Shown: one piece after another, positions 8,644 through 15,420 of the stretch
Numbering within the stretch: the stretch's first letter is position 1
Layout of the letters: each line of letters begins with the position of its first letter
The notes under the pieces: generated by a model
Databases searched by the model: none
What the model was told of the DNA's origin: nothing
The model's input: the letters and a program-made list of their open reading frames with translations, nothing else
Origin: a virus
Direction: 5' to 3' (one strand)
Length of the DNA: 20,479 bases
Virus record (IMG/VR): IMGVR_UViG_3300031999_000240
Coordinates: 1 to 20,479 of that record
Made by a program: the position numbers and the translations under genes

Positions 8644-8823
8644 TACCGGCTCGCCGCCGCGCCGGGCCCAGCGGCCCACCCGGCGGACGCCCTGCAGGAC
8701 CCGCCCAGTGCGCGGGATCACCTGCGCCGGCAACTCGAGCTGGCCGACGATCCTGTCCCAGAGGTCCCTCGGTGAAGATCGGGGGACCTCGGAGGACGTA
8801 AACTTGCGAAAGGATGGTGAGTC
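8644..8823 (+). other. Gap before capsid gene with open reading-through frame
   Basis: No independent start codon with a good ribosome site is seen here. The frame of the preceding 55-residue ORF remains open from 8644 to 8775 with normal-looking codons. The capsid ribosome site (AAGGATG, about 8811-8817) lies at the end. Confidence 0.4.
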
Positions 8824-9840
8824 ATGAACAAAGGTCCATTTCACAGCCTGGGCGAGCAGCTGCAGGCCGTCGCCGAGTTCTACAAGTCAAGGGGGCGAGA
8901 TGCGGATCAGCGTCTGTTTGAGCCACGGGCCCTGGGGCTGAACGAGGGCATCCCGTCGGAAGGTGGGTTCCTGGTTCAGACCGACTTCTCGACGACACTG
9001 GTCGGCCTCATCCACGAGACGGGCATCCTGCCCGGGCGTTGCACGCCGTTCAAGATCTCCAGCCCATCTAACGGCGTGCACGTCAATGCCATCGACGAAA
9101 CGAGCCGGGTAGATGGCAGCCGCTGGGGCGGCGTTATCAGCTATTGGCTTCACGAGGCCGGGACAAAGCTCGCCACGAAGCCGAAGTTCCGCCAGATGGA
9201 TCTGAAGCTCGAAAAGCTGATCGGCGTGTGCTACGCCACCGACGAGCTCGTGGCAGATGCGGCTGCGCTCGAGAGCGTGGTCATGCAGGTGGTTCCAAAA
9301 GAGTTCGGCTTCCAGGTCGATCGGGCGATTTTCGAGGGGACGGGCGCCGGGCAGCCGCTGGGGATCCTGGGCAGTGGGGCGCTGATCACCGTCGCGGCAG
9401 AAGGTGGCCAGGCGGCCGATACCGTCGTGGCCGAGAACGCCGCCAAGATGTGGGCTCGCATGTGGCCGCCATGCCGGCGCAGCGCGGTCTGGCTCATCCA
9501 TGCGGACATCGAGCCCCAGCTCGATGCGTTCTCGGCGCCGGCGGTCTACATGCTCGAGGCCCCTTATTGGCGGCTTCTGAAGGGACGACCGGTGATCATC
9601 TTCGAACACTCCGCCGCGCTCGGGGATGTGGGCGACATCGTGCTGGCGGACTTCAGCCAGTACTTGCTGGCGGACAAGGATCCCGAGACGGCCACCTCGA
9701 TTCACGTGGCGTTCCTGACCGACGAGACGACCTTCCGGTTCGTGTACCGGGTGGACGGCGAGCCGATCTGGAATGCGCCGCTCACGCCGGCGAAGGGTAG
9801 CAACACGCTCTCGCCGTTCGTGACCCTGGCTGCCCGGTAA
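8824..9840 (+). CDS. HK97-fold major capsid protein
   Basis: 338 residues. HK97-type hallmarks in order: GLNEGIPSEGGFLVQTDF, the long E-loop/P-domain strands (WLHEAGTKLATKPKFRQMDL), LEKLIGVCYATDELVADAAA, VDRAIFEGTGAGQPLGIL, and a C-terminal PVIIFEHSAALGDVGDIVLADF. This protein assembles the icosahedral shell. The region before the fold is only about 30-40 residues, much shorter than the roughly 100-residue delta domain of HK97 itself, even though a prohead protease is encoded; any cleaved scaffold must be short or supplied by another protein. ATG 8824 follows AAGGATG. It is the last intact virion gene in this block. Confidence 0.93.
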   Translation: MNKGPFHSLGEQLQAVAEFYKSRGRDADQRLFEPRALGLNEGIPSEGGFLVQTDFSTTLVGLIHETGILPGRCTPFKISSPSNGVHVNAIDETSRVDGSRWGGVISYWLHEAGTKLATKPKFRQMDLKLEKLIGVCYATDELVADAAALESVVMQVVPKEFGFQVDRAIFEGTGAGQPLGILGSGALITVAAEGGQAADTVVAENAAKMWARMWPPCRRSAVWLIHADIEPQLDAFSAPAVYMLEAPYWRLLKGRPVIIFEHSAALGDVGDIVLADFSQYLLADKDPETATSIHVAFLTDETTFRFVYRVDGEPIWNAPLTPAKGSNTLSPFVTLAAR

Positions 9841-9869
9841 ACCGGGTACCTGAGTTGCCATCCGTGATG

Positions 9870-9896
9870 CCCGGCTCTCGCGTCCTGGGAGCCGGG
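9870..9896 (+). terminator. Hairpin after capsid gene
   Basis: CCCGGCTC (9870-9877) can pair with GAGCCGGG (9889-9896) across an 11-nt loop, 30 nt after the capsid stop. There is no T run, so it may be a weak or factor-dependent terminator, or an mRNA-stabilising 3' structure. Confidence 0.5.
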
Positions 9897-9988
9897 ACCG
9901 GTCCTCGAGGCAGAAGCTATCGACAGCAGCGGGCAAGTGCCGTGGAAGAGGGGGAATCCATCCGCCGGATGGATTTGAGGGACGACCG

Positions 9989-10117
9989 ACACAAAGCGAA
10001 CGAAGGCAAGAGCTCGGAGTGGGACAAGCGACGGTAGAACGGGCTGATGCAATCGTGGATCACGCGCCAGAGGCGGCCAGAGCTGTTGCTAACCGAAACG
10101 GGGAGGCGCAAGAAGGA
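9989..10117 (+). pseudogene. Fragment of ParB-like helix-turn-helix coding sequence, copy A
   Basis: In this frame the DNA reads TQSERRQELGVGQATVERAD followed by AIVDHAPEAARAVANRNGE. This resembles the HTH segment of ParB/KorB-like DNA-binding proteins (the pattern 'GVG-ATVERA--I---AP' is typical). No credible start or upstream domain is present, and the frame downstream turns into Arg/Ser/Trp-rich sequence, so I read it as a relic. It shares a 17-nt exact block (10052-10068) with copy B at 10224-10240. Confidence 0.5.
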
Positions 10118-10151
10118 CAAAGTGAACAGAGCATATACGGATCCTGGATAT

Positions 10152-10271
10152 GCTCGGAAGACGAAGAAAGAGCGAGCGGACGAGACTGGTGTTGGAGAAA
10201 GCACTGTTGGTCTGGCCGACTTCATCGTGGATCACGCGCCGATTCGGCACATGCTCCAAATTGGAGCATGA
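10152..10271 (+). pseudogene. Fragment of ParB-like helix-turn-helix coding sequence, copy B
   Basis: In a different frame from copy A the DNA reads ARKTKKERADETGVGESTVG then LADFIVDHAP, the same motif. It terminates at TGA 10269 inside a palindrome. It could be the end of a short ORF starting at ATG 10047, but that ORF lacks a ribosome site and its first 35 residues look non-native. Two out-of-frame copies 172 nt apart suggest tandem duplication and decay. Confidence 0.45.
10251..10269. promoter_or_regulatory. 19-nt perfect palindrome, probable operator
   Basis: ATGCTCCAAATTGGAGCAT has 9-bp arms around a single central base. A related palindrome with the same CTCCAA/TTGGAG core lies at 10907-10921. 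This fits a dimeric repressor or partition-type binding site; which protein binds is unknown. Confidence 0.5.
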
Positions 10272-10455
10272 TGCGAAGACTGTGGGACCTGGCGGGAGTG
10301 GTATGTGGGCGGAGATGGATTGGAGGAGATGATCGAGGCCCGCCGGCGCTGGCAGGGCGACGCGGCGGGCGAGGGGAAACGGAAGTGCCATCGATAATTG
10401 TACTGTCTCGTGGTTCTCCCGCAAGAGCTTTCGAGTCTCACGACGGAGGCGATCG
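10272..10455. other. Gene-poor stretch in decayed region
   Basis: No frame here shows a recognisable protein or a start with a ribosome site. I see nothing beyond the GGAGG (about 10444-10448) serving the following ORF. Confidence 0.4.
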
Positions 10456-10701
10456 ATGGCTGAGGTTTATCTTTCCCTCAACGACGTGCGAAGTCTACGC
10501 CGGATCCTACGCGGCCGGCCGCGACCGGATGGAGTGCGCCAGGGCACATGGTTTCATCTCGCGAGCCCATCGTCCGATCTTGTCGACGAGTGTCTCCCGA
10601 TCTCTGAGTTCGTCGCGCTCGGCCGAGCCGAGCCGCAGATTCTGCGAGTCCTCGGCTTTCTCCGCAAGGGCCCCGACAGCCGACGAGCAGGCGCGGGCTG
10701 A
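10456..10701 (+). CDS. Possible small hypothetical protein (81 aa)
   Basis: ATG 10456 is preceded by GGAGG at good spacing, and the codons have a G/C-rich third position as in real genes here. The product begins MAEVYLSLNDVRSLRRILRG and continues LVDECLPISEFVALGRAEPQ. No family is recognised. An overlapping ORF in another frame (from GTG 10019) is open to 10939 but looks like non-coding translation. The call rests on the ribosome site and codon bias only. Confidence 0.42.
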   Translation: MAEVYLSLNDVRSLRRILRGRPRPDGVRQGTWFHLASPSSDLVDECLPISEFVALGRAEPQILRVLGFLRKGPDSRRAGAG

Positions 10702-10952
10702 GTGTGGCTCATGCTGGCGAGGGTTCCGGTCGATGGTCGAAGCGGCGTTGTCGAGACTTTCGACGCCCCTGCACGGTGTGCGGACGCCCGCGCAGGGATC
10801 CAGGGCAGGCGAGGCCGGGAAAAGGCCCCTGGCGGGGCTCCTGGCGGTTTTCGACCCTTCGGGGCATCAAACACCGGGGACCCGCTTTCCGCCCCCCCTT
10901 GGGCCTCTCCAAAATTTGGAGACGTACATCCTGAGGTGATCGACGATCTCAC
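10702..10952. other. Low-confidence stretch, possibly decayed zinc-ribbon coding
   Basis: No convincing intact gene is seen. One frame encodes ECGSC near 10700 and another encodes RRPCTVCGRPRRD near 10775, so a CxxC...CxxC zinc ribbon broken by a frameshift is possible. An ORF from GTG 10702 ends with a 4-nt overlap on the nuclease start (ATGA) but its composition is Pro/Gly/Ala-rich and unconvincing. Confidence 0.3.
10907..10921. promoter_or_regulatory. Palindrome upstream of nuclease gene
   Basis: CTCCAAAATTTGGAG has 7-bp perfect arms (8 with the flanking T/A) around one base, 31 nt before the nuclease start. Its core matches the palindrome at 10251-10269, so both may be sites for one regulator. 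Confidence 0.45.
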
Positions 10953-11450
10953 ATGACGAATGCGATAGCGCTTCCCGATCTCGGCTCTGACTTGGAGCGT
11001 GCGTTCGACACGCAGCTGCGGCGCCTGGGTCCGGATCTGCCGGCGCCGGAGGCCGGCTATCGCGTCATGGTCAAACGCCGCTGGAAGTTCGATCGAGCCT
11101 GGCCGCGGGAGAAGATCGCCGTCGAGCTCGAGGGCGGGCGCTACGGCCGCACAGTCCAATGCCACGAGTGCGGGGCGACAGTCCGGGCGACGCGCGCCGA
11201 TGGATCTGCCGGCGAACCGATCCGGATCCTGGGCTGGCACGCGCGGGACGATCGTTTCCAGGCTGACATCGAGAAGTACAACCATGCGCAGGCCTTGGGC
11301 TGGATCGTGTTGCGCTTCAGTCGCCAGGACGTCGAGAGCCGACCGATCAACATGATCGCTACGCTGCGGCTCATCTTTGCTCTGCGAACATCGGTACTCT
11401 CCGAAGAACTTCGGCGCCGGTATGAGGAGCAATGCGAAGCGCTTGTCTGA
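10953..11450 (+). CDS. PD-(D/E)XK/Vsr-like endonuclease with CxxC insertion
   Basis: 165 residues. The core reads WKFDRAW (Asp47), then KIAVELEGG (Glu58, Glu60), then GWHARDDRFQADIEKYN and ALGWIVLRFS. This is the signature of the small restriction-endonuclease-like nucleases common in phages (Vsr/DUF559-type: D...E-x-E-G-G...G-H...K-Y-N...G-W-x-x-L-R-F). Between the E-x-E strand and the histidine lies an insertion of about 25-30 residues with CHECG (Cys70, Cys73). A second cysteine pair is not in this protein, so any zinc site must be half-formed or completed by dimerisation. The likely role is DNA processing during replication, recombination or packaging. ATG 10953 lacks a strong ribosome site. 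Confidence 0.75.
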   Translation: MTNAIALPDLGSDLERAFDTQLRRLGPDLPAPEAGYRVMVKRRWKFDRAWPREKIAVELEGGRYGRTVQCHECGATVRATRADGSAGEPIRILGWHARDDRFQADIEKYNHAQALGWIVLRFSRQDVESRPINMIATLRLIFALRTSVLSEELRRRYEEQCEALV

Positions 11451-11476
11451 AGCGCCCGTCTCCTAAGGCATCCCGG

Positions 11477-11674
11477 ATGGTTTTCATCCGCCGCTTTGCT
11501 GCGGATCCGCCCGACGAGCTGGCGGAGCACGTGCGGATCGTCTTTGAGCCCTGGCTCGCCGCGCTGTCGCCGGCGGCCGGTGCTACAATCAAAGCGGATC
11601 CGAAGCCCACGACAGGTGATCAACATGAAGCAAGCGGGCGCGCTGATCCGCGTCTCGACCTCCCGCCAACTTGA
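11477..11674 (+). CDS. Possible small protein overlapping recombinase start
   Basis: ATG 11477, with TAAGG about 9 nt upstream, opens a 65-residue frame (MVFIRRFAADPPDELAEHVR, then IVFEPWLAALSP). The first 35 residues look like a plausible amphipathic helical peptide; the last 20, which overlap the recombinase, do not. No family is recognised. It may be a short leader peptide or no gene at all. Confidence 0.35.
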   Translation: MVFIRRFAADPPDELAEHVRIVFEPWLAALSPAAGATIKADPKPTTGDQHEASGRADPRLDLPPT

Positions 11675-13310
11675 GGGCACGAGCCCCGAGAAGCAGCTCG
11701 AGGGCGTCCGGGCCCTGGCCGTGTCGCAGGGCTTTGCGATCGCCGACGTCCACGCGTGGACGATGGCCGAGAGCGGCAACCTCCGGGAGCGGGCCGGTTT
11801 CCGTCTGGCGCTCGATGCCATCGGCGCCGGCGAGATCGGCCGCCTGTATGTCTTCAGCATCGATCGGCTCGGGCGCAACCTGCTCGAGCTCCTGCTCTTT
11901 TTGCGCGACCTCGAGGACCGCGATGTCGAGTGCTGGGAGGCGCAGGGCGGGCGACGCCTTCGCTGGGACGACTTCCTTGTCCAGATCGAGGGGGCCGTCG
12001 CCAGCAAGGAGCGCCAGGAGATCGTCCGGCGGAGTCAGGATGGCCTGCGTCGCGCCATCTCGGCCGGCAAGTTCTCCGGAGGCATCATCGCCTACGGCTA
12101 TCGGCTCAATCCCGTCAGCAAGCAACTCGAGATCGATCCGGAGGAGTCGGCTGTCGTGCGGCTGATCTTCGACGGGACGGTCGGCGAACGCCTCAGCACC
12201 GTCGAAATCGCCGATCGGCTAAACGGCCTCGGGATCCCGACGCGCTACGCCAAGGACGGCCGCCAGATCCGCCGGGGAAAGCGGGCTCCGGAGCACACTG
12301 CTGGGATCTGGCGAGCCGGCCGCGTCCGGAACATGCTGAAGAACCCGGCCTACACTGGCACGTGGGAGTGGGGCAAGCGTTCCAGCAAGCGGCCGCCCTC
12401 CGATCGCATTGTTGGAGCCTGCCCGGCCATCGTTTCCGTGGAAACGTTCGAGGCCGCCGCCCGTGTGTTGGCTGTGAATCGCTGGCGGCGCGAGCGGCCG
12501 GCAGACCGGCCTTACTTGCTGCGCGGGCTGATCCGCTGCGGCGACTGCGGCCTGACGTATGTCGGCTCGGCCTCGCATGTCGCCGGCGGGAAGGAAAAGC
12601 GGTACTACCGGTGCAACGGGGCGACGCAATGGCACAAGCTCGGGCGGGCGAAGTGTCCGAGCAAGAGCCTAGTCGCCGGCGAGCTCGAAGCGGTCGTCTG
12701 GGCCGACATTCAGGCCTTCGTGCAGCGTCCGGAGGTGGCGCTCGAGCAGCTGCGGGCGGTCCGGGCGCCGCTGGACGCGACGCTGGGGGAGCGCCTGGCC
12801 GAGATCGATCGCGAAATCCGCGAGCTGCATCGGCGCGAGCGCAACGTCATTCGCCTGGCGGCCGAGAGCACGCAGGCCGATCCCCGGGCCCTCGACGATG
12901 TCCTGGGCGAGATCCGGGGCTCGCTGGCGTCCCTGGAGGCCTACCAGAGCCAGTTGCGGGCCCGGCTGCAGGCGGGCGAAGCCCTGGAGCGGGAGCTCTT
13001 CGGGGTCGCCGAACGCCTGAGTCGGCTGCAGCAGGCTATCGACCAGGCCGACTTTTCCCAAAGGCGACGAGCGGTGGAAGAGTTGGTCAAGGGCATCGAG
13101 GTGGCGACTCGGGTCGAAGATGGGCGCAAAACGCCCGTGGTCACCATAACTTACCGCTTTGACGACCTGGGTGGCCCCCCGGTGCCCACCTCGGGGCTGT
13201 TCTCCGGGGAGCTGGACCGCACGAGTGAACTTGCGCACGTACTGACCGGAGCGATGGAGATCACCCGGGAATGGGGGCCCGGTTGGCGGGATCGGGCAAT
13301 TGGCCCTTGA
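11625..13310 (+). CDS. Large serine recombinase (phage integrase type)
   Basis: 561 residues. Start ATG 11625 follows AGGTGAT and matches the family's N-terminus. The catalytic resolvase domain (1 to about 145) has the nucleophile Ser11 in LIRVSTSRQ and FSIDRLGRNLLELL. The 'recombinase' DNA-binding domain (about 150-300) carries KFSGGIIAYGYRLN and EIADRLNGLGIPT. A zinc ribbon has Cys305/Cys308 (IRCGDCG) and Cys330/Cys344. A coiled coil (about 385-475) completes the standard order. Such enzymes integrate circular DNA at attB without host factors and excise with a directionality factor. An equally complete tyrosine recombinase lies 560 nt downstream, so one of the two may have been acquired on a mobile segment. 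The frame is intact. Confidence 0.93.
   Translation: MKQAGALIRVSTSRQLEGTSPEKQLEGVRALAVSQGFAIADVHAWTMAESGNLRERAGFRLALDAIGAGEIGRLYVFSIDRLGRNLLELLLFLRDLEDRDVECWEAQGGRRLRWDDFLVQIEGAVASKERQEIVRRSQDGLRRAISAGKFSGGIIAYGYRLNPVSKQLEIDPEESAVVRLIFDGTVGERLSTVEIADRLNGLGIPTRYAKDGRQIRRGKRAPEHTAGIWRAGRVRNMLKNPAYTGTWEWGKRSSKRPPSDRIVGACPAIVSVETFEAAARVLAVNRWRRERPADRPYLLRGLIRCGDCGLTYVGSASHVAGGKEKRYYRCNGATQWHKLGRAKCPSKSLVAGELEAVVWADIQAFVQRPEVALEQLRAVRAPLDATLGERLAEIDREIRELHRRERNVIRLAAESTQADPRALDDVLGEIRGSLASLEAYQSQLRARLQAGEALERELFGVAERLSRLQQAIDQADFSQRRRAVEELVKGIEVATRVEDGRKTPVVTITYRFDDLGGPPVPTSGLFSGELDRTSELAHVLTGAMEITREWGPGWRDRAIGP
12431..12446. promoter_or_regulatory. CGTTTCC-N2-GGAAACG palindrome, site 1 (in coding DNA)
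   Basis: CGTTTCCGTGGAAACG lies inside the serine recombinase gene, where it encodes VSVET of a family-conserved motif, so codon constraint may explain it. It is identical to the intergenic site at 19104-19119. Confidence 0.4.
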
Positions 13311-13335
13311 CAGGTGACGCAACATCTGTTACGCT
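13307..13335 (+). promoter_or_regulatory. Strong sigma70-type promoter
   Basis: A perfect -35 TTGACA (13307-13312) is separated by 17 nt from TACGCT (13330-13335), which is preceded by TGT, an extended -10. The -35 overlaps the end of the serine recombinase gene. Predicted transcription starts near 13342 and reads into the structured segment and terminator before the gene at 13506. Confidence 0.75.
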
Positions 13336-13341
13336 GTAGGC

Positions 13342-13484
13342 AGAGAAGCGAAGAACGGGCCGATCAGCTGCAGTGAACAGCGGACCGGCCCTGAGCCTCA
13401 GCGCTGAGGAACCAGCACCAAGGCCTGCCCTATTCTAGCCCGGACTGCCGCAGGCGGCGACCTCAGCAAGAGGCGCCGCCTTTT
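13342..13484 (+). ncRNA. Candidate structured small RNA or attenuator leader
   Basis: Between a good promoter and a terminator hairpin lies about 140 nt with no ORF and strong pairing potential. GGGCCG (13357-13362) pairs with CGGCCC (13386-13391), enclosing GCTG (13367-13370) with CAGC (13378-13381). Next is the perfect palindrome CCTCAGCGCTGAGG (13396-13409), then an unpaired stretch and the terminator. It may be a free-standing sRNA or a leader controlling the downstream gene pair. I do not recognise a known RNA family. Confidence 0.55.
13452..13484 (+). terminator. Rho-independent terminator/attenuator
   Basis: AGGCGGCG (13452-13459) pairs perfectly with CGCCGCCT (13474-13481) over a 14-nt loop, followed by a short run of T (13481-13484). 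It ends 11 nt before the ribosome site of the next gene, a position typical of attenuators. Confidence 0.7.
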
Positions 13485-13505
13485 CGCTATCCTGGGGAGG
13501 ATGCC

Positions 13506-13874
13506 ATGTTCCACACATCTTTGCGGATTGTCCTTTCAACCGAAGCCGACGACTGCAATGCGTTTGACCGCCGCCGGGTTGTCCGGGCCCTGGCCGACGC
13601 CAGGCGGGTCCTGGAGGACCGCACCAACGGGGACAGCTTCCCGCCCCGGGGCGAGGCGGTCAACCTCCTTGTCGACTTGGCCAGGCGGCTGCGGCTGACC
13701 GCCTTCGAGATGATCGACGCCCTGGGTGCCCAGATCATGGACGACCGGGCCTGGGAGGCTACACTGCCCGTCAACGCGCCGCCCGCCGAATTCGCGACCT
13801 GGTGCGCCGAGCATGAGGGAAAGGACGTCGGCCCCCTCGATCTGGGAAGTGTCGACGTGCAGAGGCTGCGATGA
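13506..13874 (+). CDS. Hypothetical protein coupled to tyrosine recombinase
   Basis: 122 residues. GGGGAGG at about 13494-13500 supports ATG 13506, and the stop overlaps the recombinase start by 4 nt (ATGA), so the two are translationally coupled. It begins MFHTSLRIVLSTEADDCNAF and reads as mainly helical (RRVVRALADARRVLEDR, AVNLLVDLARRLRLTAFEMI) with an acidic C-terminus. No family or catalytic motif is recognised. Its place between a promoter/attenuator and an integrase suggests an accessory to, or regulator of, integration; this is inference. Confidence 0.68.
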   Translation: MFHTSLRIVLSTEADDCNAFDRRRVVRALADARRVLEDRTNGDSFPPRGEAVNLLVDLARRLRLTAFEMIDALGAQIMDDRAWEATLPVNAPPAEFATWCAEHEGKDVGPLDLGSVDVQRLR

Positions 13875-14764
13875 ACGACCTCGGCAACTGGCTCGCTCAG
13901 CGCCAGGATCTATCGGACTCAACGAGGATCCAGTATTCGTGGTACCTCCGTCGATTCCTGGACTGGCTGCAGAGCGAAGGCCTCACCGTTGATGACCTCG
14001 ACGCCGCGGGTTTCGTCCGCTGGCTCGACGCTCATGAGTGGAGCCGGGCCTCGCGCCGCCTGGCGGTGAACGCCATGCGCTCGTTCGTCCGCAGCCGGTT
14101 CGGGCCTGACCATCCCGCACTGAAGGTCCGTCTGCCTCGAGTGCTGCCGGCGCCGCAGCGCACGCTGACACAAGACGAGACGGCCGCCCTGCTGCGGGCG
14201 CTCGAGGTCGAGGATCCCGGGGACATCGCCAACGCGAAGCGAGTCCGGGATCTGACGCTCATGTCGCTGCTGATCGACACCGGCTTGCGATCAGGGGAGG
14301 TTTGCCGGCTGCGGCTACGCGACGTCGACCTGGAGAAACGGACCCTCACCGCGCAGGTGAAAGGCGGCCGATGGGCTCAAGGCTATTTTTCCGTGATCAC
14401 CCGGATCCGGCTCCGCTATTGGATTGCCCTCCGGAGGGATCTTGCCCGGCCTAGCGTCGAGGCGCTCTTCGTGGGCCTGGGCGGTTTGACCCCAGGGTGT
14501 GGCATGACGGTTTGCGGCCTGCGGTCCGTGTTTCGCGAACTGGCCCGCGAGCTCGGGCTCAATCCCTTCAGCCCCCACGCGTTGCGTAGAACATTTGCGA
14601 CGCTGCTGATTAGCAATGGCGCCTCCTCCAGAGTGACCCAGCTCGCCGGCCGCTGGTCCAACATCGGCATGGTTGAAACGTACACCAGGAGCCTGGCGAT
14701 CGAGACTGTGGATCCTTTCCTGCCGGCGGCGGTGCTTTGGACCAAGCAGCGGGAAACTGCGTAA
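13871..14764 (+). CDS. Tyrosine recombinase (XerC/D-like integrase)
   Basis: 297 residues with both standard domains. The N-terminal SAM-like core-binding domain (about 1-85) has SDSTRIQYSWYLRRFLDWLQ. The catalytic domain carries Arg140 (DTGLRSGEVCRLRLRDVDL), a lysine in the beta turn VKGGRW, His236-x-x-Arg239 (HALRRTFAT), Trp262 at the second His/Trp position (AGRWSN) and the nucleophile Tyr271 (VETYTR). The set R-K-H-R-W-Y is complete, so the enzyme should be active. It is Xer-sized, lacking the arm-binding domain of lambda-type integrases. It is coupled to the upstream unknown gene; an excisionase-like gene follows 14 nt later. Confidence 0.92.
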   Translation: MNDLGNWLAQRQDLSDSTRIQYSWYLRRFLDWLQSEGLTVDDLDAAGFVRWLDAHEWSRASRRLAVNAMRSFVRSRFGPDHPALKVRLPRVLPAPQRTLTQDETAALLRALEVEDPGDIANAKRVRDLTLMSLLIDTGLRSGEVCRLRLRDVDLEKRTLTAQVKGGRWAQGYFSVITRIRLRYWIALRRDLARPSVEALFVGLGGLTPGCGMTVCGLRSVFRELARELGLNPFSPHALRRTFATLLISNGASSRVTQLAGRWSNIGMVETYTRSLAIETVDPFLPAAVLWTKQRETA

Positions 14765-14778
14765 CCACGGAGGCACGC

Positions 14779-15165
14779 GTGAAGGAGAAGATCGGGAGCG
14801 ATCCGGCAGTTGATGTTGCCGTTGCGATCGCCCGGATCCGTGGGTGGCTCAGCGATTGCCGCCCCGGGGCGGTAAAACACGGGGACCGCATCGAAGAACT
14901 CTTGCGAGCAGCATCCGGCCAGGCCGACCACGTGGCCCGGCCGGATGCCGATTCGTTATCAGCGGAGGCAGGGATGAAAGAAAATCTGGACAAGCTCATC
15001 TCGCTCAAACAGGCCGCCGGCATCGCCGGCGTGTCGAGGATCTCGATCTGGCGGTGGATCCGGGGCGGCACACTGAAGCATGTCGAGGTCGGTGGCAAGC
15101 TCTTCGTGCGCCGCGCCGATCTCGACAGGGCCTTGCGGGCTCGTCGAGGTGGGCACCGAGCATGA
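14779..15165 (+). CDS. Excisionase-like HTH protein with N-terminal extension
   Basis: GTG 14779 is preceded by CGGAGG (14768-14773). The 128-residue product has an N-terminal helical part (IARIRGWLSDCRP, IEELLRAASGQADH) and a C-terminal MerR/Xis-type winged HTH: LISLKQAAGIAGVSRISIWR, WIRGGTLKHVEVGGKLFV, RRADLDRAL. A second in-frame start, ATG 14974, has its own GGAGG (14962-14966) and would give a free 63-residue HTH of normal excisionase size. Its place right after the integrase fits a directionality factor or repressor. Either start, or both, may be used. Confidence 0.78.
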   Translation: MKEKIGSDPAVDVAVAIARIRGWLSDCRPGAVKHGDRIEELLRAASGQADHVARPDADSLSAEAGMKENLDKLISLKQAAGIAGVSRISIWRWIRGGTLKHVEVGGKLFVRRADLDRALRARRGGHRA

Positions 15166-15404
15166 GCGCCGAGACGGCGATCGCCGTCATCCTGGCCCTG
15201 GTTGTCGGCTATGCGGTGGGGCAGTTGGCAGCGAAGAGGAAATCTCCATCGGGCACTGGCCTCCTGGTTCGCCTGGGGGCCGAGCCATCAGTGGATCCCG
15301 GGCTGCTCGAGGAGATGCGCGAGGCGCTGCTCGTGATCGAGGCCCGCCTGCAGCGGGCCCAGCGCGCGCTGGGCGAGATCCATCGCGGGGAGCGCGGTCG
15401 CTGA
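15162..15404 (+). CDS. Small single-pass membrane protein (80 aa)
   Basis: ATG 15162 overlaps the previous stop by 4 nt (ATGA). Residues about 5-24 (TAIAVILALVVGYAVGQLAA) form one transmembrane helix, followed by basic KRKS, which predicts the C-terminus in the cytoplasm. The rest is a coiled-coil helix (LLEEMREALLVIEARLQRAQ). No family is recognised. Small phage membrane proteins of this build can be superinfection-exclusion or lysis-related, but there is no direct evidence. Confidence 0.65.
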   Translation: MSAETAIAVILALVVGYAVGQLAAKRKSPSGTGLLVRLGAEPSVDPGLLEEMREALLVIEARLQRAQRALGEIHRGERGR

Positions 15405-15420
15405 GTCCTCGGCGGCGGAT

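Noticed and set aside
10019-10939. 306-residue plus-strand frame from GTG 10019
   Set aside because: Only the first 30 residues resemble a protein (the HTH relic); the rest is Arg/Ser/Trp-rich with no motif and overlaps an ORF with a proper ribosome site.
11496-11624. Upstream extension of the serine recombinase to 11496
   Set aside because: The 43 extra residues are Arg/Ser/Pro-rich and precede the normal family start; ATG 11625 has a ribosome site.
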